Below, piece after piece: positions 36,393-40,350 of a DNA stretch of 40,350 nt. The DNA lies in the NCBI RefSeq assembly GCF_900100455.1, contig NZ_FNCV01000014.1, forward strand, positions 1 to 40,350, given 5' to 3'. Position numbers and translations under genes: made by a program. How positions within the stretch are numbered: the stretch's first letter is position 1; the number at the start of each line of letters is the position of its first letter. This DNA is from Roseospirillum parvum (GTDB taxonomy: Bacteria > Pseudomonadota > Alphaproteobacteria > Rhodospirillales > Rhodospirillaceae). The notes beneath the pieces were generated by a model, which was given only the letters and a program-made list of their open reading frames with translations, made no database searches and was not told where the DNA came from.

Positions 36393-36615
36393 GGGAGCCA
36401 TCACACAGCGGGGGGGTGGCGGTGCGCTTGCAGCCGCAGAAGGCGACCTCGCCAGCGCGCTCGGCCTTGTGGGGCAGCGGGGCGAGGCCGCTGCCCTTGT
36501 GGGCCCCGTCGCAGAAGGGCTGCTTCTTGCTGTGGCCGCAGGCGCACCAGAAAACCTTCTGGCCGGCCCGCAGGCGGACCACGAAGGGGCCGCTGGGGGT
36601 GTCGTCCTGGCTCAT
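36379..36615 (-). CDS. CDGSH iron-sulfur domain protein
   Basis: This 78-residue protein has two CDGSH motifs, each C-x-C-x8-C-D-G-x-H. The first uses Cys24, Cys26, Cys35 and His39 ([16 protein letters not shown]). The second uses Cys60, Cys62, Cys71 and His75 ([16 protein letters not shown]). Each should bind one 2Fe-2S cluster with three Cys and one His, as in mitoNEET-type proteins; the two-motif form resembles the Miner2-like group. It is likely involved in redox sensing or cluster transfer. It overlaps the lipoprotein gene downstream and is divergent from ispH. Confidence 0.92.
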   Translation of the reverse strand: MSQDDTPSGPFVVRLRAGQKVFWCACGHSKKQPFCDGAHKGSGLAPLPHKAERAGEVAFCGCKRTATPPLCDGSHDRV

Positions 36616-36690
36616 CTCGGAGGCGGCTCCCTTCCTGGGCGGGTGGCGTTCGGGCAGGGTGGGGGGTGACGGACAGGCTGGGGGGGTTGG

Positions 36691-36719
36691 TTGACAGGCG
36701 TCCGGCGGCTCCCCATAAG
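36691..36719 (+). promoter_or_regulatory. Sigma-70-type promoter of ispH
   Basis: A perfect -35 box TTGACA (36691-36696) is followed by a 17-base spacer and CATAAG (36714-36719) as -10. Transcription would start near 36726, leaving a leader of about 110 bases before ispH. The 221-base spacer between the CDGSH gene and ispH holds no other gene. Confidence 0.6.
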
Positions 36720-36836
36720 GAGGGCGGGCGCCGCATGCAAAACCCCGGATGGGGTCCCCATTTAGACCGATCCGCCGGCCGGAGACAACCGGCTCGGCGC
36801 CGCGCCCTTCCCGTCCCCCTGTTTCAAGGCGCCGCC

Positions 36837-37814
36837 ATGTCCGAGCCCGCCCCCCCCCTGACCATCCTGCTGGCCAGCCCGCGCGGTTTCTGCGCCGGTG
36901 TCGACCGGGCCATCCAGATTGTCGAGAAGGCGCTGGAACGCTTCGGCGCCCCGGTCTACGTGCGCCACGAGATCGTCCACAACCGCTTCGTCGTCGAATC
37001 GCTGGAGGCCAAGGGGGCGGTCTTCGTCGAGGAGCTGGACGAGGTGCCCGACGACCGCCGGCCGGTGATCTTCTCGGCCCACGGGGTGCCCAAGGTGGTC
37101 AACACCGAGGCCGAGGGCCGCGGCCTGTTCTATGTCGATGCCACCTGCCCGCTGGTCAGCAAGGTGCATGTCGAGGCCGAGCGCCACTTCAAGGCCGGGC
37201 GCCAGGTGATCCTGATCGGCCACGCCGGCCACCCGGAGGTCATCGGCACCCTGGGCCAGGTGCCGGACGGCGCCATGCTGCTGGTCGAGAACGAGGCCCA
37301 GGCCGAGGCGGTGGCCATCGAGGACCCGGCGCGGCTGGCCTTCGTCACCCAGACCACCCTGTCGATCGACGACGCCAGCCACATCATCGCCATCCTCAAG
37401 CGCCGCTTCCCCGAGATCGCCGAGCCGCACAAGGAAGACATCTGCTACGCCACCACCAACCGGCAGGCCTCGGTGAAGGCCATCGCGAAGCGCTGCGACG
37501 CGCTGATGGTGATCGGCTCGCCCAACTCCTCGAACAGCCGCCGGCTGGTCGAGGTGGCGACCCGCCAGGGCTGCCCCAAGGCGGTGCTGGTGCCGCGCGC
37601 CGACGAGATCGACTGGGAGAGCCTTAAGGGGGTGCACACCCTGGGCATCACCGCCGGCGCCTCGGCCCCGGAAGTGCTGGTCGAGGAGGTCATCGACGCC
37701 ATAAAGGAACACTTCTCGGTGACCCTGGAAACCATCACCACCACCGCCGAGACGGTCTCCTTCCGCCTGCCCCGCCAGCTCGACGAGCCGGCCCCCGTTC
37801 CCAAAGCCGGCTAG
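36837..37814 (+). CDS. ispH: 4-hydroxy-3-methylbut-2-enyl diphosphate reductase
   Basis: This 325-residue last enzyme of the MEP isoprenoid pathway makes IPP and DMAPP. The three cluster cysteines are Cys19 ([10 protein letters not shown]), Cys104 ([12 protein letters not shown]) and Cys203 ([10 protein letters not shown]). The catalytic blocks [39 protein letters not shown] and [13 protein letters not shown] are intact. The start at 36837 matches the family; the frame upstream is open but non-conserved. It is followed 13 bases later by thrB. Confidence 0.97.
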   Translation: MSEPAPPLTILLASPRGFCAGVDRAIQIVEKALERFGAPVYVRHEIVHNRFVVESLEAKGAVFVEELDEVPDDRRPVIFSAHGVPKVVNTEAEGRGLFYVDATCPLVSKVHVEAERHFKAGRQVILIGHAGHPEVIGTLGQVPDGAMLLVENEAQAEAVAIEDPARLAFVTQTTLSIDDASHIIAILKRRFPEIAEPHKEDICYATTNRQASVKAIAKRCDALMVIGSPNSSNSRRLVEVATRQGCPKAVLVPRADEIDWESLKGVHTLGITAGASAPEVLVEEVIDAIKEHFSVTLETITTTAETVSFRLPRQLDEPAPVPKAG

Positions 37815-37827
37815 GACCCACCCTCCC

Positions 37828-38808
37828 ATGGCGGTTTACACCGACGTCGACGACGACCAACTCGACGCCTTCCTGGCCGCCTACGACCTGGGCGCCGCCC
37901 ACGCCTTCAAGGGCATCGCCGAGGGGGTGGAGAACAGCAACTACCTGCTGACCACCGATGGCGGCACCTTCATCCTGACCCTCTATGAAAAGCGCGTCGA
38001 TCCGGCCGACCTGCCCTTCTTCATCGGCCTGATGCACCATCTGGCGGCCCGCCACATCCCGTGCCCGGCCCCGGTGCCGGGGCGCGACGGCGAGGTGCTG
38101 CGCGAGCTGGCCGGCCGCCCGGCCGCCCTGTTCACCTTCCTGGAAGGTGCCTGGCCGCGCCGCATCGAGGCCGAGCACTGCCGCCACCTGGGCAGTGCCC
38201 TGGCCGGCTTCCATCTGGCCGCCGCCGACTATCCCGCCACCCGCGCCAACGCCCTGTCGGTGGATGCCTGGGCGCCCCTCTACGAACGGGCCGGCGGGGC
38301 CGCCGCCGCCCGCGCCCTGGGCGGCGGCCTGGAAGAAGTGATCGAGGAAGAGCTGGCGGCGCTGGCTGCCTACTGGCCGAAAGACCTGCCGGGCGGGGTC
38401 ATCCACGCCGACCTCTTCCCCGACAACGTGTTCTTCAAGGACGGCGCGGTTTCCGGGCTGATCGACTTCTACTTCGCCTGCACCGACCTGTTCGCCTACG
38501 ACGTGGCGATCTGCCTCAACGCCTGGTGCTTCGAGCCCGACCACCAGTTCAACATCACCAAGGCGCGCGGGCTGCTCAACGCCTACCGCAAGGTACGCCC
38601 CTTCGGCGCCGAGGAGTTGGCCGCCCTGCCCATCCTGTGCCGGGGGGCGGCCATGCGCTTCCTGCTGACCCGCCTGTTCGACTGGCAGCACACCCCGTCC
38701 GGCGCCCTGGTCCGCCCCAAGGACCCCGGCGAGTACCTGAAAAAGCTCCAGTTCCACCGCGAGGTTTCGGGCCCCGGCGCCTACGGCCTGGAGGCGGCCG
38801 CCCGATGA
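37828..38808 (+). CDS. thrB: Homoserine kinase ThrB (APH-fold type)
   Basis: This 326-residue kinase belongs to the aminoglycoside-phosphotransferase fold used for homoserine phosphorylation in alphaproteobacteria and pseudomonads. The N-terminal [20 protein letters not shown] and [13 protein letters not shown] are typical. The catalytic loop is [13 protein letters not shown] with Asp195, and [10 protein letters not shown] carries the metal-binding Asp. It acts in threonine biosynthesis. It overlaps rnhA by ATGA and follows ispH by 13 bases; the ispH-thrB-rnhA order is common in alphaproteobacteria. Confidence 0.95.
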   Translation: MAVYTDVDDDQLDAFLAAYDLGAAHAFKGIAEGVENSNYLLTTDGGTFILTLYEKRVDPADLPFFIGLMHHLAARHIPCPAPVPGRDGEVLRELAGRPAALFTFLEGAWPRRIEAEHCRHLGSALAGFHLAAADYPATRANALSVDAWAPLYERAGGAAAARALGGGLEEVIEEELAALAAYWPKDLPGGVIHADLFPDNVFFKDGAVSGLIDFYFACTDLFAYDVAICLNAWCFEPDHQFNITKARGLLNAYRKVRPFGAEELAALPILCRGAAMRFLLTRLFDWQHTPSGALVRPKDPGEYLKKLQFHREVSGPGAYGLEAAAR

Positions 38809-39257
38809 CCGGCCAGACCGAGTCGCGGGTGGTCGACCTGTTCACCGATGGCGCCTGCTCCGGCAACCCCGGACCCGGCGGCTGGGGCGCCATCCTGCGC
38901 TTCGGGGAGCGCGAAAAGGAACTCTCCGGCGCCGAACGGCAGACCACCAACAACCGCATGGAACTGGCCGCCGTCATCCACGGACTGGCCGCCCTCAAGC
39001 GCCGCTGCCGGGTGCGCGTCCACACCGACAGCACCTACGTCCAGCAGGGCATGCAAAGCTGGCTCGCCGGCTGGAAGGCCAAGGGCTGGAAAACCGCCAG
39101 CAAGAAGCCGGTGAAGAACGAGGACCTGTGGCGCCAACTGGACGACCTGGCCGGGCGCCACGATGTCTCCTGGCACTGGGTCAAGGGGCACGCCGGCCAC
39201 CCGGAAAACGAACGCGCCGATGCCTTGGCCCGCACGGCGCTGAAACAGGCCCGCTGA
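38805..39257 (+). CDS. rnhA: Ribonuclease HI
   Basis: This 150-residue enzyme degrades the RNA of RNA-DNA hybrids, including R-loops and primer remnants. Active-site carboxylates are Asp15 ([17 protein letters not shown]), Glu53 ([10 protein letters not shown]), Asp75 (VHTDSTYV) and Asp139 (NERADALA), with the flexible-loop His129 ([12 protein letters not shown]). The basic handle region ([17 protein letters not shown]) is present. Full length is normal. It overlaps thrB by 4 bases and is last in its operon. Confidence 0.97.
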   Translation: MTGQTESRVVDLFTDGACSGNPGPGGWGAILRFGEREKELSGAERQTTNNRMELAAVIHGLAALKRRCRVRVHTDSTYVQQGMQSWLAGWKAKGWKTASKKPVKNEDLWRQLDDLAGRHDVSWHWVKGHAGHPENERADALARTALKQAR

Positions 39258-39273
39258 GACCCAATCATCGCGA

Positions 39274-39475
39274 TGGGGCGCCGCCCCAGACCCCGCCGGG
39301 GGATCGAGGCGATGTGCTCTAAGGACCTCCGCCATTTCGTCGGGGGGAGGCGCCGACAGTGTGGGGGCGTCGATTGGGTTCGGGGGCGGGCCGGCTTTGC
39401 CGACCCGCGAAAACAGACACCATAAGAAAGCGTGCCGCCCAAGCGGTCCCCCCGCCCACCGAATTGGCGGGGCGG
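39274..39475. repeat. Decayed palindromic intergenic element, copy R4
   Basis: The left half keeps the family order: a GGGGC-GCC-GCCCC hairpin, ACCCCGCCGGGGGATCGAGG with a damaged partner strand, and a GTGGGGGCG segment. A hairpin GCGGGCCGGC with loop TTT follows, then AAACAGACACC. The right half is nearly lost, apart from CACCGAATTGGCGGGG near 39458-39473. It begins 16 bases after the rnhA stop. It fills the first half of the 487-base spacer between rnhA and the small exported protein. Confidence 0.65.
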
Positions 39476-39533
39476 TGGATCGCACCCCTATTCACCCAAA
39501 AATCCCATGGCCTCCGGTAAAAGGGCTGGACAT

Positions 39534-39552
39534 GAGAATGAGTTGCATTTAC
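39534..39552. promoter_or_regulatory. Fur-box-like operator
   Basis: The 19 bases GAGAATGAGTTGCATTTAC match 12 of 19 positions of the Fur consensus GATAATGATAATCATTATC, including both outer GA/C ends and the inner AATGA and CATT blocks. It lies in a locally A/T-rich part of an otherwise GC-rich spacer, 193 bases before the first exported protein gene. Iron repression of the downstream genes is inferred. Confidence 0.5.
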
Positions 39553-39619
39553 CACTGAGCTCGGTCCCCAGGGCCGGGCCGCCACTTCCGACATGGCATC
39601 GCCCGGACAGTTCTCCGCC

Positions 39620-39672
39620 CCGCCCCGCGCGGCACGCTCCGCTCCCGCTCCTGGGGCGGCCGCGCGGGGCGG
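39620..39672 (+). promoter_or_regulatory. Long leader hairpin before the exported-protein genes
   Basis: A perfect 14-bp GC stem (CCGCCCCGCGCGGC with its complement at 39659-39672) closes a 25-base loop. It lies between the Fur-box-like site and the ATG at 39745. There is no T-run after it. It may be a leader structure or remnant terminator; no function can be assigned. Confidence 0.4.
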
Positions 39673-39744
39673 TTGGCGGGCCCTTTGACGGGACAAGAAA
39701 CGCCAACAGGCCCACCGACACGCATCCAGGAGAGTTTCAACTCC

Positions 39745-40083
39745 ATGAGCATCATCACTTCCCGACTGAAACTGCCCGCCGTGGCCGGCGTTCTCGCGCT
39801 GGGCGTGGGTTTTGCCGCGCCGGTCGCCGCGCACACCCCGCTCGCCGCCTGCTACGACATGGGTGATGGCACGGTGCTGTGCGAGGGCGGCTTTTCCGAC
39901 GGTTCCTCGGCCGCCGGCGTGCCGATCCGGGTGATGGACGGCAGCGGCGCCGTGCTCATCGAGGGCAAGATGAGCGACAACAGCGAGTTCGAGTTCGAGA
40001 AGCCGGACGGCGAGTTCAACGTGATGTTCGACGCCGGCGAAGGCCACCAGATCGAGATTCCGGGCAGCGATATCGTCCAATAA
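39745..40083 (+). CDS. Small exported protein before a DUF4198 gene
   Basis: This 112-residue protein has a signal peptide (LKLPAVAGVLALGVGFAAPV, cleavage after VAA near residue 29). The mature part starts HTPLAACYDMGDGTVLCEGG, with two cysteines, followed by beta strands (AGVPIRVMDGSGAVLIEGKM, SEFEFEKPDGEFNVMFDAG). It resembles a small Ig-like or carboxypeptidase-regulatory-like beta sandwich. AGGAGA lies 11 bases upstream. The 48-base gap to the next gene and the shared upstream Fur-like site suggest an iron-responsive operon. Function is unknown; a periplasmic partner in metal uptake is the best guess. Confidence 0.75.
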   Translation: MSIITSRLKLPAVAGVLALGVGFAAPVAAHTPLAACYDMGDGTVLCEGGFSDGSSAAGVPIRVMDGSGAVLIEGKMSDNSEFEFEKPDGEFNVMFDAGEGHQIEIPGSDIVQ

Positions 40084-40131
40084 GCCCCACCAAGACGACA
40101 ATCATCCAGACTTCCAGGAGTTCTTACGACC

Positions 40132-40350
40132 ATGCGCCGTCTTCTGCTTGCCGCTCTTGCCGCCCCGGTCCTGATGGCCGGGCCGGCCGAGGCCCACTTC
40201 CAGCTTGTCTACACGCCCGAGGTGAATCTGGAGCAGCCCGGCGATGTGCCGCTGGGCCTGTACTTCTGGCACCCCATGGAGAATGGCCACGCCATGGACA
40301 TGGGCCAGCCCGAAGCCCTGGCCTGCCACTTCAAGGGCGAGGCCATCGAC
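40132..40350 (+). CDS. DUF4198-type exported protein, N-terminal part
   Basis: The first 73 residues are visible before the window ends. They include a signal peptide (MRRLLLAALAAPVLMAGPAEA), and the mature protein begins HFQLVYTPEVNLEQPGDVPL. The start H-F-(Q)-L with a following beta-rich, His/Met-containing stretch (FWHPMENGHAMDMGQP) fits DUF4198 proteins, which accompany TonB/ExbBD or nickel/cobalt uptake genes. AGGAG lies 11 bases before the ATG. The family call rests on a short fragment. Confidence 0.65.
   Translation, partial: MRRLLLAALAAPVLMAGPAEAHFQLVYTPEVNLEQPGDVPLGLYFWHPMENGHAMDMGQPEALACHFKGEAID

Overview
The window is a high-GC, densely coded chromosomal segment of an alphaproteobacterium. 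Gene content suggests a Rhodospirillales/Rhodospirillaceae-type organism: a FlaF-like protein beside flgH, a fliL-fliM-DUF6468-motE-like cluster, split glycine dehydrogenase (gcvPA/gcvPB), MeaB, and sigma-54-type promoters in front of flagellar genes. The genus assignment is inference. Coding is mostly ordinary core genome. The unusual parts are the intergenic spacers and one two-gene accessory insert.

Layout. 1-80: the C-terminal end of an IS630-type transposase. 205-1787 (minus): a DJ-1/PfpI-family protein overlapping meaB. 1841-5933 (minus): flagellar genes flgF-flgG-flgA-flgH, then a FlaF-like gene after a hairpin. 6260-9679 (plus): fliL, fliM, a DUF6468 protein and a MotE-like protein. 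9925-16375 (plus): cheY, cheZ, a MotB-like paralogue without the channel aspartate, motB, and a 1180-residue exported TPR protein; the last three overlap by ATGA. 16767-20447 (plus): alaS and an L-threonine aldolase gene with an in-frame amber codon near its end. 20908-23788: a convergent pair of accessory genes (a secreted Sel1-like protein and a 648-residue protein of unknown function). 24310-26811 (minus): hrpB. 26901-28236 (plus): msrB and a polyhydroxybutyrate-depolymerase-like esterase. 28246-29749 (minus): psd-pssA, the phosphatidylethanolamine pathway. 29889-30518 (minus): a SAM methyltransferase. 31035-35455 (minus): gcvT-gcvH-gcvPA-gcvPB behind a tandem glycine riboswitch (35504-35756). 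35838-36615 (minus): a CDGSH iron-sulfur protein and a lipoprotein. 36837-39257 (plus): ispH, thrB and rnhA. 39745-end (plus): two exported proteins behind a Fur-box-like site.

The most striking signal is a family of intergenic palindromic elements. Three long copies (about 348 bp each; 20524-20870, 23917-24262 and, inverted, 30673-31020) are each an imperfect palindrome over their whole length, built from nested hairpins around a GCGCGG...CCGCGC core. A short version (16383-16558), a decayed copy (39274-39475) and a solo arm (97-170) belong to the same family. Many base differences between and within copies are compensatory, so the hairpins themselves appear to be what is preserved. Two long copies bracket the accessory pair at 20908-23788. 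I do not recognise the family by name.

The flagellar and chemotaxis genes form one functional block (rod and rings, export and switch, motor stator, CheY signalling), with sigma-54-like promoters upstream of flgF and cheY. The glycine-cleavage operon has direct glycine sensing by RNA.
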